A stretch of 64,000 bases of DNA from Diphasiastrum complanatum (taxonomy: Eukaryota; Streptophyta; Lycopodiopsida; Lycopodiales; Lycopodiaceae): assembly GCA_029204225.1 (NCBI GenBank), contig CM055113.1, positions 16,189,745 through 16,253,744 on the forward strand, in the 5' to 3' direction. The notes under the pieces are model-generated. The model was not told the DNA's origin. It made no database searches and saw only the letters and a program-made list of their open reading frames with translations. Below are positions 44,651 through 55,623 of this stretch, piece by piece (position 1 is the first letter of the stretch; every line of letters starts with the position of its first letter). The translations under genes were made by a program, and so were the position numbers.

Positions 44651-46113
44651 TAAAGTTATACTACCTTTTCCTTCCTACATTGCCAATAACATTACACTAG
44701 TAGGTAGAAAGGTATAACTAATGAAGTCCTTTTGAAAACTTCACTTTTCAGATCTGATTTTCAGATTTACAAGTATGAAAAACAAAACTTTAAAATGAAA
44801 ATCAGAAGTTTAAACACTCCATTTATGCAAAAAAACACTTGTGTTGATCCAAAACACAAGCTAGAATCAATCCTTTTCCAAAAAAAATTTGTGGATGTAG
44901 AGGAAGACTTTCTCTAACCATTCCACAAATCCTTTTTCAAAAAGATTCTAAACCAAAAGTCCACATTCAAACTTCTCTAACATAATTAAAAATCAGCCCC
45001 TAAACAATTCTATAAGAATCACTACTCTTTAACAAGAGAACTAGATTTATTGGGTACTTCAACTACAAGCTTTCTACTACTAGAAAAGCCAATAATCTTC
45101 CCCAAAAAAATTTACTTTGTGATCTTAATAGAACTTGAAAAAGGTTAGAAAGATTACCATCCTTTGTCTAGCTCTGAGACCACTATTTCATGACTGTGAA
45201 CACTTTCAAAAGTTGAGTCATTTAACAATGAATAAAGGTTTGAAACAATTTATTCAAGATTTTCATGAGTACCTAAATCTACTTAATAGTGACTTTCCAC
45301 CTAAGGTACAAATGTTAATGGTTATTGATAAGTTACCAAAAGATTACCAAGTGGATGTTCGTAGCAACCATCTAAAAACCCTAGAGGATGCTATTAGGGT
45401 TGCAAAGTATTTTGATGACACATCTAAGCCATCTAGGGGTGACCAGCCTAATGAGCCAAATAAAGGTTTTCAACTCAAAAAACTAATGAAGTTCTATGAA
45501 AACTTCACTTTTCAGATTTATTTTTTAGATTTACAGGTCTAAAAATCAGAACTTCAAAATGACAAAAAATAGAACTTCAAAACCTTTTTTATGCATAGGG
45601 TTATAGTACTTTTTCCTTCCTACATTGCCAATAACATTACACTAGTAGGTAGAAAAGTGTAACTAATGAAGTCCTTATGAAAACTTCCCATTTTTAGATC
45701 TGATTTTCAGATTTACAAGTCTGAAAAACAGAACTTCAAAATGAAAATCAGAAGTTTAAACACTTCATCTATACAAAAAAAACACTAGTTTTTATCCAAA
45801 ACATAAGCTAGAATCAATCTTTTTCCAAAAAAAAAATTGTCAATGTAGAGGAAGACTTCCTCTAACCATTCCACAATCCTTTTTCAAAAAGATTCTAAAC
45901 CAAAAAAGCCCACATTCAAATCTCTTTAACATAATAAAAAATTAGCCCCTAAACAACTCTATAAACATCACTACTCTTTAGCAAGAAAACTAGATTTATT
46001 GGGTACTTCAACTACAAGCTTCCTACTACTAGAAAAGCCAATAATCTTTTCCCAAAAACATTTAGTTTGTGATCTTAATAGAACTTGAAGAAGGTTAGAA
46101 AGATTATCATTCT
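44651..46113 (+). repeat. Direct duplication of a gypsy-type non-coding segment around a gag piece
   Basis: Block A (38968-39078 plus 44651-45143, split by the TR-GAG insertion) and block B (45483-46113) are direct copies. Shared phrases are 'ttccttcctacattgccaat', 'acactagtaggtagaaa' and 'gatcttaatagaacttga'. Between them lies the gag fragment at 45144-45482. They may be remnants of LTR or leader sequence from one older element. Confidence 0.8.
45144..45482 (+). pseudogene. Gypsy gag fragment
   Basis: Translates to MNKGLKQFIQDFHEYLNLLN, VQMLMVIDKLPKDYQVDV and TLEDAIRVAKYFDD, a retrotransposon-gag C-terminal region. No start, zinc knuckle or protease is present, and it runs into block B. Confidence 0.6.
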
Positions 46114-46550
46114 TTGTTTCGTAAAGGCAAGGTGTGTGTACTGGAGAATGACACAGTAAGGGCCCAAATCTTGCATGAGTGTCATGATAGTCCATGCGCG
46201 GGACATCCGGGTATACAAAGAACACTTGACTTAGTTCGACGACAATTTTGGTGGCCTAAGATGAAAAGTCAAGTAGAGGCCTATGTACTTAAATGTGCTA
46301 AGTGCCAGTTATATAAAGCAAAGAGGCTAAAAGCTAGTGGCTTATTTCATCCTTAAGATATTCCTACCGGAAAGTGGAAAAGTATATCTATGGATTTTGT
46401 GGTCAGACTTCCACGTACAGGGAAGGGCCACGATTCGGTTTGGGTCATTGTTGATAGACTTACGAAGTTTGTTCAATTTATTCCATGGAGCTTGCAGGTT
46501 ACTTGGAGGACCTTTGGAGGCACTACCTTTTGTAATACATCAAGTAGATC
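46111..46550 (+). pseudogene. Chromovirus-type integrase N-terminus and core, truncated
   Basis: HHCC zinc-binding region (HECHDSPCAGHPG ... FWWPKMK ... CAKCQ), then a stop, then the catalytic core start ISMDFVVRLPRTGKGHDSVW and VIVDRLTKF, holding the first two acidic positions. It ends at about 46550, where a minus-strand RNase H begins: an inverted junction of two pieces of gypsy pol. Confidence 0.85.
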
Positions 46551-47115
46551 GTCGTTGACTGGTGCATCAGTCTTTTCAACATTGGTTAGTTTGAAAAGGT
46601 GGTCGGCCATGAAGTGTTGGGTGCCCTTCCTAACAACTACACGGAACCTAAATTCCTCAAGTATTAACAGCCATCTAGCGATTCGTCCGGATTTACAGGA
46701 TTTATTAACAATATATAGCAGTGCTTGATGGTCTGTATAGAAAGCAAAGGTTTGGCCTAGCAAATAATGTCGCAATTGATGTATGGCATAGACCATTGCC
46801 AGTGCTTCACACTTTGTTGTGGTGTAGTTTATTTGAGCAGGCACTAGTTGTCTGCTTAAGAAACGTATGGAGAAATCTTTTCCATATTCGTTTGGTTGTG
46901 CAAGGATACCTCCTATGGCATACTTACTTGTGTCAGTATGCACATGGAATTCCTTCGTGTAGTCTAGGGAATGAAGTATGGAGCTGTGGTAAGCATTGTT
47001 TTTAATTTCTCAAAAGTTTTATACATTCCCCAGTCCATCTAGGGTCGGCCACAACTAAATAAATGAGTTTCACCTTACCGGCATAGTCGATTATGAAGAC
47101 ACAATAATAGTTAGT
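46473..47115 (-). pseudogene. Gypsy RNase H and RT end, truncated
   Basis: Minus strand: NYYCVFIIDYAGKVK (RT connection), MHTDTSKYAIGGILAQ, FSIRFLSRQLVPAQINYTTT, CEALAMVYAIHQLRHYLLG and FYTDHQALLYIV. The D-T-S and TDHQ positions hold acidic residues. Its last about 20 codons overlap the oppositely oriented integrase region near 46473-46550. Confidence 0.85.
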
Positions 47116-47389
47116 GTTCTTTCACGGTTGCAGGTAAAGGCATCTCAACTATTACAAATGAAGTCAGGAAGTCCTCCTAATCCAAAGGTCATGCCTCCAA
47201 AGGTCCTCCAAGTAAACTACAAGCTGCAAGATGCTCTCCAACTCCAAGCTAGGATGCCTCCACCTGCAAGTAAGAATCTTCAAGTCTCCATGGATCTCTC
47301 CTCCACCTGTGTCCCTAATCTTAATCACAAAGGTAGACAACAAGTGGCCTCAAGTATTCACCACCCAACCGTAGCTAGCTAGCACATGC
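47116..47389. other. Junction sequence
   Basis: The plus strand reads VMPPKVLQVNYKLQ, close to VVPPKVLQVTCKL on the minus strand at about 46490-46530. So this is an inverted copy of a short piece of the pol spacer. No independent gene. Confidence 0.5.
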
Positions 47390-48210
47390 AATCCTGCATC
47401 CAGGCTAATCTAGCACCCCCTTGCTAACCAATAACTAACCACAAGAATACCACCACACACCATAGTATACTCAAGATCCAAACCTTAATCATATTACACA
47501 CAAGAAAACACTCTATACACTAGTAGCCAAACTAGAGCATAAGCATAGCAAACCAGAGAGATCTCTCTTCCCCCCTATGGCCACCCTCCTCCCCTCATAT
47601 AGATGGCAAATGACACCCTCCAATACACTATGGAGTTCCATGCACAACCAATGAGAAAGAGAGGGGCCTAGGGGAGTTAAAGAGCCTTCATAGCCTTTGG
47701 AAGGTCAAGAGACTTCTTCCATAACCTATGACTCTTGGAATGCTTTTCTTGTGGGATTAGGAACTCAATGGACTCTTTAGAAGGGTGCCCTCCTACTAGG
47801 TCCCATTGCCCAAGTTGTGCTTGTATACTTTGGTCCAAGACCAATAAAGTGATATGGTTCAAGGTTGAGGCCCAAGTTTTAGAAAAACAGCCAAACACCC
47901 ATGGTAATGACTTTCTAACACCTCACTAGGTTCCACACCTCCGACCAAGTCATAGACACCTACCTAACCTTATCCAAGGACACCAATCCCTTAATCTTAA
48001 TGCACATATCCTTAATCCTAAGGGTACCCCTTATCCAAGGGTAACTTGATTCCAGACCTCCGAACAAGGTATAGTCACTTGTCTGCCCTTATCCAAATAC
48101 ACCTATCCCTAATCCTAAGGGTACCCCTTATCCAAGGGTAACTTGTCATTTCAACACTAAACGGACATATAGGGGTCACTGAAGTACAGCTAGTTACATA
48201 GGTATGTAAC
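47390..48210 (-). repeat. Chromovirus LTR, left copy
   Basis: The minus strand starts TGTTACATACCTATGTAAC (ending at plus 48210) directly after the integrase stop region. Inside are two copies of 'taatcctaagggtacccc' 97 bp apart (48015 and 48112). The outer end at about 47390 is uncertain. Confidence 0.6.
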
Positions 48211-48214
48211 ATTC

Positions 48215-48909
48215 CTTCCCCCTAAACTTAAATTTTTCTTTGTACGGAAAAATTTGAAAAATTCTTCTAGAGATTAGCCTCTTTTTTCTAGGTATCCTTT
48301 TCTTCTGATTTGCCCCTCCACTTGACTAAAGATTACTGAAGCACTCCAGTCCTTAGAGTTTTCTATCGGTCAACTATTAACAATCGCCTCGGGTTCAGGT
48401 AGTCCACTCACGGACTCATCATGAAGAAGCTCCACTAGATCTTCCACAGGGACCAGGGTTACCCCAATGCCCAATGAGGGTTTCAACTTACTAATGTGGA
48501 AAACAAGATGAATTTCAATGTTAGCTAGAAGGTCTAGTTTGTATGCGACCTTGTTTATCACTTGATAACCTTAAAAGGACCGCAATACCCAGGTGCCAAC
48601 TTTGCACACTTACTAGTTTCCAAGCCCCTAGAGTGATTAGGGACCCTCAAAAACATCCAGTCATTGACTATGAATACCTTGTGCTTCCGAGATAGATCAG
48701 CATAGTGTCTTGCCCTGTCTTGGGCACATCCTATGCTATCTTTAGCCACCTGTAACATTTCTTGCATATTCGCAAGAAAATCAACTATGGCTTGCACTGT
48801 AAGGTTTTTCATGCCAACACTAAATGGTGATCGAAGTTCATAACCATACATAAGCATGAAAGGGTTGAATCTGGTCATTGAGTGGAATTTGCAAATAAAG
48901 GTGCAAAAC
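48215..48909 (-). pseudogene. Chromovirus integrase C-terminus and chromodomain, left copy
   Basis: Minus strand: MTRFNPFMLMYGYELRSPFS, NMQEMLQVAKDSIGCAQDRA, DWMFLRVPNHSRGLETSKC and APGYCGPFKVI, then in a shifted frame INKVAYKLDLLANIEIHLVF and HISKLKPSLG. This is the integrase GPY/F-type C-terminal domain. The chromodomain region follows towards 48220 in broken frames. It is the mirror image of 48910-49560. Confidence 0.85.
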
Positions 48910-49560
48910 ACTCAACGACTGGATTTGGCCCTTTCATGTTTATATATGGTTATCAACCTTGATCATCGATTAGTGTTGGCATGAAGAATCTTAGGGTGCA
49001 AGCTGCACTTGATTTTCTTGCGGATATGCAAGAAATGTTACAACTGGCTAAAGATAGCATAAGAAGTGCCCAAGACAGGGCAAGGCACTATGTTGATCTA
49101 TCTCAAAAGCACAAGGTATTCATGGTCAACGACTGGATGTTTTTGAGAGTCCCTAGTCACTCTAGGGGCTTGAAAACTGGTAAGTGTGCAAAGTTAACGC
49201 CTAGGTATTGTGGTCCTTTTAAGGTTATCCAAGTGATAAACAAGGTTGCATACAAACTAGACCTTCCAGCTAACATTGGAATTCATCTTGTTTTCCGCGT
49301 TAGTAAGCTGAAACCCTCGTTGGGGGTCGGGGAAACCCTGGTCCTTGTGGAAGATCTAGTGGAGCTTCTTTGAGATGAGTTTGCGAGTGGATCACCTGAA
49401 CCCGAGGCGATTGTTATTAGTCGGTAGAAAACTCTAAGGAATAGAGTGCTTTGGGAATTTTTAGTCAGGCGGAGAGGCAAATCAGAAGAAAAGGATACAT
49501 GGGAAAAGGAGGCTGATCTCCAGAAGAATTTTCCAATTTTTTTCCTACAAGGAAAAATTT
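48910..49560 (+). pseudogene. Chromovirus integrase C-terminus and chromodomain, right copy
   Basis: GFGPFMFIYGYQP, a stop, then MKNLRVQAALDFLADMQEML, DWMFLRVPSHSRGLKTGKC, YCGPFKVIQVINKVAYKLDL and VFRVSKLKPSLGVGET. A chromodomain-like LRNRVLWEFLVRRRGKSEEK and DTWEKEADLQKNFP follows in another frame (49430-49545). Chromodomains direct insertion of such elements to marked chromatin. It starts base-to-base head-to-head with the left copy. Confidence 0.85.
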
Positions 49561-49576
49561 AAGTTTAAGAGGAAGG

Positions 49577-49812
49577 AATGTTACATACCTATGTAACTAG
49601 CATTACTTCAGTGACCCCTATATGTCCATTTAGTGTTGGGGGCTAAATGGCAAGTTACCCTTGGATAAGAGGTACCGTAAGGTATGGAATCAAGTTACCT
49701 TTGGATAAGGGATACTCTTAGGATTAAGAGTATGTGCCTTTAGATTAAGGTACTGGTGTCCTTGGATAAGGGCAGGTAGTAGGGTATGCCTTGGTTGGAG
49801 GTATAGAACCTA
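49577..49812 (+). repeat. Chromovirus LTR, right copy (truncated)
   Basis: Begins TGTTACATACCTATGTAAC after the pol stop and a purine-rich aagtttaagaggaaggaa tract. Collinear (inverted) with 48210 downwards. It stops at 'gaacct' near 49812. Confidence 0.75.
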
Positions 49813-50616
49813 CGGCGTATTTATTTGAAATAGTTAGCCCAAAACTGAATCACGTTTAAGTGAGCGATTATGTGAATATACAATATACTTCCTTGCTTGA
49901 TGTTGACAAACTTCTAAAACACTGGAATACTCTCCCATCCCTTCACTCTTATAGTGAGTGTGACTCGTGAGTGTGCTCTCTTTGTTGTGAGTTTTGAAGC
50001 ATGCATCATGGTGCTCTAGGCACCTCACGCTTGCATCTAGATCAACCCTTGAAATTCTAAAGTGCCATTACAATCATGTCCAATCATCAAGTCTTGCATT
50101 TTCTTAAAGTTCATAATGTGTGGCCCAAAACATACCAATTGTGTGCCCCACAATGTCCCAATTGTTTATGAATATTGAAGTTCTCTCTACTCGGTGACTC
50201 AGTAACATGATCTTGGTGTGTCCTTGAAATCTATACTCCCTCCATCATGTTTAGTAATCTAGTGATAATTCCCTACAAATTTCACTTCTACTTTTATTCT
50301 TGTCATCTTGTTGTATGTTGTTTTGGAACATTGTGCATTGCAAAAGCAAAAATTATAGTCTTTACATATTTTTTACTATGGTGCTTTAAAATTTAGTGTA
50401 TCACCTTTTTTTCCTACCAAGGCTTTTGCAATATTAGGGAATGGGGGATTTTGATTTCGATCTTGCTCAAAACCTAATGAATCACCTGAATAAGAATTAA
50501 AAATCAGTAGCCTAAGAACTGATACTATGTGAAAGTTTCATGCATAAAGTAACAAACCTAAATATGCCAAAATTGTCTAGACAATCCCTAACTATGAAAC
50601 CTTTCAAGTGCACTTC
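49813..50616. other. No gene recognised
   Basis: AT-rich, short frames only, no transposon motif identified. Confidence 0.4.
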
Positions 50617-51095
50617 TGTGATGCCAAAAATTTGCAAAATAACGAATATCAACCTAAATATGACATGATATGCTCGAATATGAAGATATGAGCTGGATAA
50701 ATATAAATCATGAAGAGGCCTATATCATTTTTCGAGAATATAACTCCTAAAGACTTGTCTTGTATTTAAGGACAAGACCTCCAGAAGTGAAACGCTGCCT
50801 TGGATAACTTTTGCTAGGTCATCAACATGAAATGACTAAATATGAATCGACATATTAAACTAGAGTAATTTGAACTCTTAGTTAATTATACCTCTGACGG
50901 TATAATTGAACATACATTCAACCAAATTATTAACTAGACCTCTTCAAGGGAGCGACGCACTTGTAGTCTTTAAAGGTGTATTTGTTAACTTCGTAGAACA
51001 TATATTGACCACACTCTTTAGTCTCAATCATCGAGAGAGAAAGAGTTTATGTATTTGTGAGAGATTGAAGACGAATTTGACGATTCCGAACAAGA
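50617..51095 (+). repeat. Partial gypsy LTR
   Basis: Starts TGTGATGCCA and matches, in inverted orientation, the LTR at 59141-60396 (shared 'tcatgaagaggccta', 'ctagagtaa', 'agcgacgcac', 'catcgagagagaa'). Only the first about 480 bp are present. Confidence 0.75.
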
Positions 51096-51921
51096 ATTTG
51101 TTAATAAAAACCAAGCTGACGACAAGAATATATCTATGGAGTCAACCATGCAAAAAATTCATGGCCATACCAAGGCCAGTATGACGGCAGGTATCATTCT
51201 ACCAGATTCTACTGAACTAATTGACCTTGAACCTAGTAGATTTGTGCATGTTTCAGAATCACTTTGAGAGATATGCTACATAAGAGAGAGAAAATCGTCG
51301 GATTTTAAAACTCCAATCGAGTTTTTGGTCTGCCCACACAACTCCGATGACTTGACCTCACTAGTAATGTATGTAGTTAACTGGAAGTTGGGTAGCCGCA
51401 ACGCGTGGGGTCCATACTTCAAGATTCTATTTTCTACCATTAACTAACATAACTTCTCATGTAAATGCAAATCGTATTGCACATCAAAGTTTTCTTTCCA
51501 TCTACTCAAAGCGTTCACATCAATGAAAAACAGTCTTATCGATCTGAAAATCATGGCAAGAAACTTTGAATATTTTGGATCACAATGAGCGTCAACGTGA
51601 ATCTAAATTTTTGCAATTCTGAAAATACGGAGTGTGTTGGATCAAATTGAGCAGTAAGGTTGTTTCAAACTTTTGCAATTCAAAAATTTGCGATTTCAAC
51701 ACACATCTATTGAAAAAATATTTTGCTTATTTTGCTCATAACTGCGAAGCATTGATTTTGCATATCAAGCAAGAAACATGGAGTGTGATGGATCAAAAAG
51801 AGCGCCAAGGTCATTTCAAACTTTTCCAATTATTATTATTTTTTAATTAAGACAAGTTTTAATAGCTTACAAGATATATAACAAGTTGGTTTTCTACTAG
51901 ATTAATCTATCGATTATTAAG
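51096..51921. other. No gene recognised
   Basis: Contains short 'tggatcaaa(t/a)tgagc' and 'tttgcaattc' repeats between 51570 and 51830. Otherwise nothing. Confidence 0.4.
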
Positions 51922-54518
51922 ATGTCTAAATGTCATCTCCATATTGATCTTCCCACAGAATATGCTCCACTGTCGAGAAAAAATCTGAAAGGATCCACCT
52001 TACCAGCTCACCAAAGGATGGAAGACATGAAACATTGTGATCTATGGGTTGATGGAAGTTTGTATCCAATCGATCCAAGCTCAATGCAACATCCAAATTT
52101 TAGATCGGTCACACAACTCATACTGTTTTTGTGTGAAAGACACAATGGTCTATTGGGCTATTGTGAAAGATTGAAAAGTTATGGCATTAGTAATTCAATG
52201 AAAAAAATCCATTGTTTTGGAAAACATGTTGAATGGTTTGCTTATTGACTACCGAGAAAGAGAAACTATTTTTTTGCAAACAAAAGAAGAGAATGAAATG
52301 TTGAAGATAGATAATTCTCATTTGCAAGATATTATATTAAACCTTAACCAAGAAACTGACAATATGAAACTAATTGTACAAACATTGCGTACCTCATATT
52401 GTCAAATAAATGTAGAAGTAGACACATTATGGAAGAAAATACTGAACAATAAGCGATAAAGAGTTATTTTAAAAAGTATTGATGAGCTTTTAACAAGTGG
52501 GAGTCAACGGAAAAAAAGAATATATGCTTTCAAGTAAGATTATGTTTTAAACTATTCATGTGTTTTGTTTCATCTAGTACTCAATGGTTGTGAATTGTTT
52601 TTTTTTTCTAAATCTTATTTTTCTTTTGTAGATCAGCTTTAGTCACCAATGAAAATCTGAAAGACAAGAACATGATTGGAAAGTCTTTGAGTGCAGTACT
52701 TACAGCCAAGTCAACAACGAGTCTACTTGATAATCAACGATATTCTCGAATCAAGTCCAAGATTGCAGAGGCCCTTATGGGCTAAGTCAGCAAGATCATT
52801 GACTGAAAATTGATACAAGGGGCATGTGATTATTCTGGTATTATCAAGGATGCATATGACACGATGTTTAAAATTATCAAAGAGGCATTTGGACAAGTAC
52901 ATATAACTTTCAAATCAAATTAGAGAGGGATGTGTTAAACAGGGGTTTGCAAAACATCATTGGTATTCCTTACCATATAAATAAAATTTATAACTCAAAA
53001 CATGGCTTTTTGTCATGTGATTCTACCAACAATATGCTTGTAGATCTGAATCATTTACTGAGATTTATTGTAAAGTTTTATGGAATCACAAATGAAAGTG
53101 TTGAAAAATTGATATTAGTTCTCAAGTTAGATGAATCAGAAGTAATAAAGGGACAAAAGCTGGAAAAGGTTAGTGTTACAATTATGAATGGAACATTAAG
53201 CAATACGATAAACTCGGAGAGTCTTGATTTCAGTGTGCAGTCCGAAAATAATATTTGGTGGTTGGCAGCTTTCTAGGTTTAAATCTATTCTATTGAGTAC
53301 TAGCAACTAATTCATTTCAAGAATTAATGGTTGTGTTTTAAGCTAATATTGTTCTGTTATTATAGGTTTGAGTTCAATTCTCCTAAAATAGTTTTGTGTT
53401 TCAAGCAGGTTTTAAAAGAAGATCATGACATACTATTTTGGATTTTTATTAAAACAGAATATCCAGAGATAATTAAGAATCATATGAGCGACACACCACT
53501 CAATATTCCTAGAATAGGTGATTTTAAGGTGGAATGGCATTTGGCTGGAGGCCTGAAGTCGTTGAAGTGCATGTTCAACGTCTCACATGGAGCAAATTCA
53601 AAACATCCATGTCTCTATTGCATGAAAACTACACATGACATGTCGAAGAGCACAAGAGTTTCAAGGGATATAGAAGATCCGACTTGGAAACCAGTATTAC
53701 CGATTCCGCTTAAAAATGTTCACATTTGTACACTACATGGAGAGGTTAGAATTATCGAAAAATTGATATACCTTCATATTTGGTTTGCTTGGAATACTAA
53801 GCCAGAGTCATTAGCCAAAAAGGCAATAGCTCGATTGGAAGAAGTTTTATCAAAAGCGGGACTTCATAAAGGACATGTTAAAATACAAAAGGACGAGAAG
53901 CTTTCAAGAATAACGGGAAACATCCCATGCAAACCAAGTATAGGAGGATCCAAAGCTCGTCATTTCTTATCAAATCATTCCGCAAAACCAACTAAAATCC
54001 AGTACTCAATTTGGATAGATGTACTCAATGCCACAAAGGATTTTGAAGAAAAAGAAACAATGAGGATTAAAAAAGTTGAAGTCTAGACAAAGCTTGACAA
54101 CATGGTCAAATTGCTCAGAAAAGATAAACTATCTGATACTGATGTCCTACTAATTGAGAAATCAACAATTGAGTTTGTGGATGCACTTAAAGACGTTTGG
54201 GATAAAAATATTTGTATCTCTGATATTGCAGCACATTTTACGACATCATGCATCATTTCTTGCAAAAGCTTACGATAGTCTAAGTATTTGGTCATCACAA
54301 GGAATGGAGAAATCGCATTGGCAAGCCAGAGCAGCATTTCATCAAAATACACAACATGGTGGAACATCTCGAAAAAATAGTTATATCATCCAGCTATTTC
54401 AATGGTTCTACAGGCATATTCAAATTCGATATAAAACTAGATCAACAAATTATCAAAAATTTAGAAAGGCGTATGAATTTATAGACGAAAATAATATTGA
54501 TGCAAGACTCAACCCATA
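51922..54518 (+). pseudogene. Multi-exon transposase-like gene, family not identified
   Basis: Collinear plus-strand pieces: 51922-52248 (MSKCHLHIDLPTEYAPLSRK), frameshift, coiled coil 52217-52459 (ETIFLQTKEENEMLKIDNSH), 52630-52900 (LVTNENLKDKNMIGKSLSAV), 52932-53276 (LDESEVIKGQKLEKVSVTIM, FSVQSENNIWWLAAF), 53410-54086 and 54154-54518. The fifth holds DFKVEWHLAGGLKSLKCMFN and HGANSKHPCLYCM, an acidic-plus-CxxC arrangement like that of some DDE transposases, where I would expect GDLK but see GGLK. The last holds SSQGMEKSHWQARAAFH and TQHGGTSRKN. I do not recognise the family. Stops and shifts make this copy defective. It lies upstream of the divergent pair at 54.6-58.1 kb. Confidence 0.45.
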
Positions 54519-54592
54519 GTAAATTTCATGATATCAGACGAAAAAAATATATGTATTATATCGTATCATGTGTAGTACAATGCAAGGCAAAA

Positions 54593-54865
54593 TCATTGTT
54601 TCTCTTTGTCTTTAATGATCAGCTTTGTTATGTGGTCATGAAGAAATTTTTTTCTATTATATGGATCTAGAAAATCAATCGATCTTCTTTTGCTCAAGTC
54701 AATGTATCCAAAGAAAACAGCTAAGGAGGAAGACCTTTTTGAAACTTCTTCAGCTACATAGCCAAATACTTTTATGGCAATGTCTCTATTCACAAAAATA
54801 ATTTTATATGTATTTGGAGGGTATTTATGCCCGTTCGAGAAATAGGATAACGCTTTAATTGCCAT
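54593..54865 (-). CDS. Unassigned 90-residue frame, 3' to the divergent gene
   Basis: MAIKALSYFSNGHKYPPNTY ... VFGYVAEEVSKRSSSLAVFF ... DPYNRKKFLHDHITKLI. It starts two bases after the stop of the preceding frame (taa-ta-atg), on the same strand. It is either a frameshifted continuation of that protein or a second cistron. No domain recognised. Confidence 0.3.
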   Translation of the reverse strand: MAIKALSYFSNGHKYPPNTYKIIFVNRDIAIKVFGYVAEEVSKRSSSLAVFFGYIDLSKRRSIDFLDPYNRKKFLHDHITKLIIKDKEKQ

Positions 54866-54867
54866 TA

Positions 54868-55623
54868 TTATTCGTCCTCCCTCAAATCAAGAACATCTCC
54901 AACATCATTTAATGAGAGGTATGTGACACTATTCATGTAATACACTGGCAAATCGAGGAGAGTCTTGGTTTTGTCATATGGATTCATGTCAGATAAGGAA
55001 GAAATGGACAATGCACGAGACTCGGTTGGGTCGTACATTGAAGCCAATCTTGCCTCCTCGTCAGAACCCAAGGCGTCATCAAAAATAGCTGACTCTAATA
55101 TCATAGAAGTAGTTGATGATGAGGCACCCTCAATGCTAAGCCTCGCAGTTCTTGTCTCATCAAGAATAAGAGCACAAAGATAAAAGACAAAGTCCATGCC
55201 TTCCTACAAAAAATGACATGATCGATTGTGCTGGTCACAATGGACCACATGTTTAAAATCACTCACGATTTTCGTGAATCGTCGGTTGTGGCTTTGCTTT
55301 GAAGATGGCTGGGCAAGTACTAGGTCATGGAAATGGATGAATCGTAGATTATCCATGATCAACATAGACTGATTTAGACTATCATAATACTCCTTATACA
55401 ACACTGGAAAATATGATTTATGTTCTGATCCAAACCTCTCAATATCAAAAGACATATTGAAATATGTCTTATAGTGACCTATGTAGTTACCAACACCGGA
55501 TTGAACGAGGAAGGCGTGCAAAGCAGAATCAAAAGTATTAGAGGATGACGCGGCCATCTCGATAGTATGACCAATATGGCCGAGTATTGCTACGACGTGG
55601 GGTGGCAGGGAGTCAGAAGACAA
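54868..55623 (-). CDS. Unknown protein, leftward member of the divergent pair
   Basis: Two collinear same-frame pieces: 55204-55623 (MSSDSLPPHVVAILGHIGHT ... RRFTKIVSDFKHVV) and 54868-55197 (EGMDFVFYLCALILDE ... YMNSVTYLSLNDVGDVLD). A TAG at 55204-55206 separates them. It sits in the context ttttttgtag|g, a good 3' splice site, and a consensus donor gtgagt lies at 55261-55266. Removing those 63 bases keeps the frame, so the stop is probably intronic. The joined protein is about 230 residues, Ser/Asp-rich, with no domain I know. It shares its 5' region with the CENH3-like gene. Confidence 0.4.

Noticed and set aside
46473-49560. Chromovirus plus CENH3-like gene as evidence that the window is centromeric
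   Set aside because: Chromoviruses are widespread. I see no satellite array of centromeric type, and the CENH3-like gene is a coding relic that says nothing about chromosome position.
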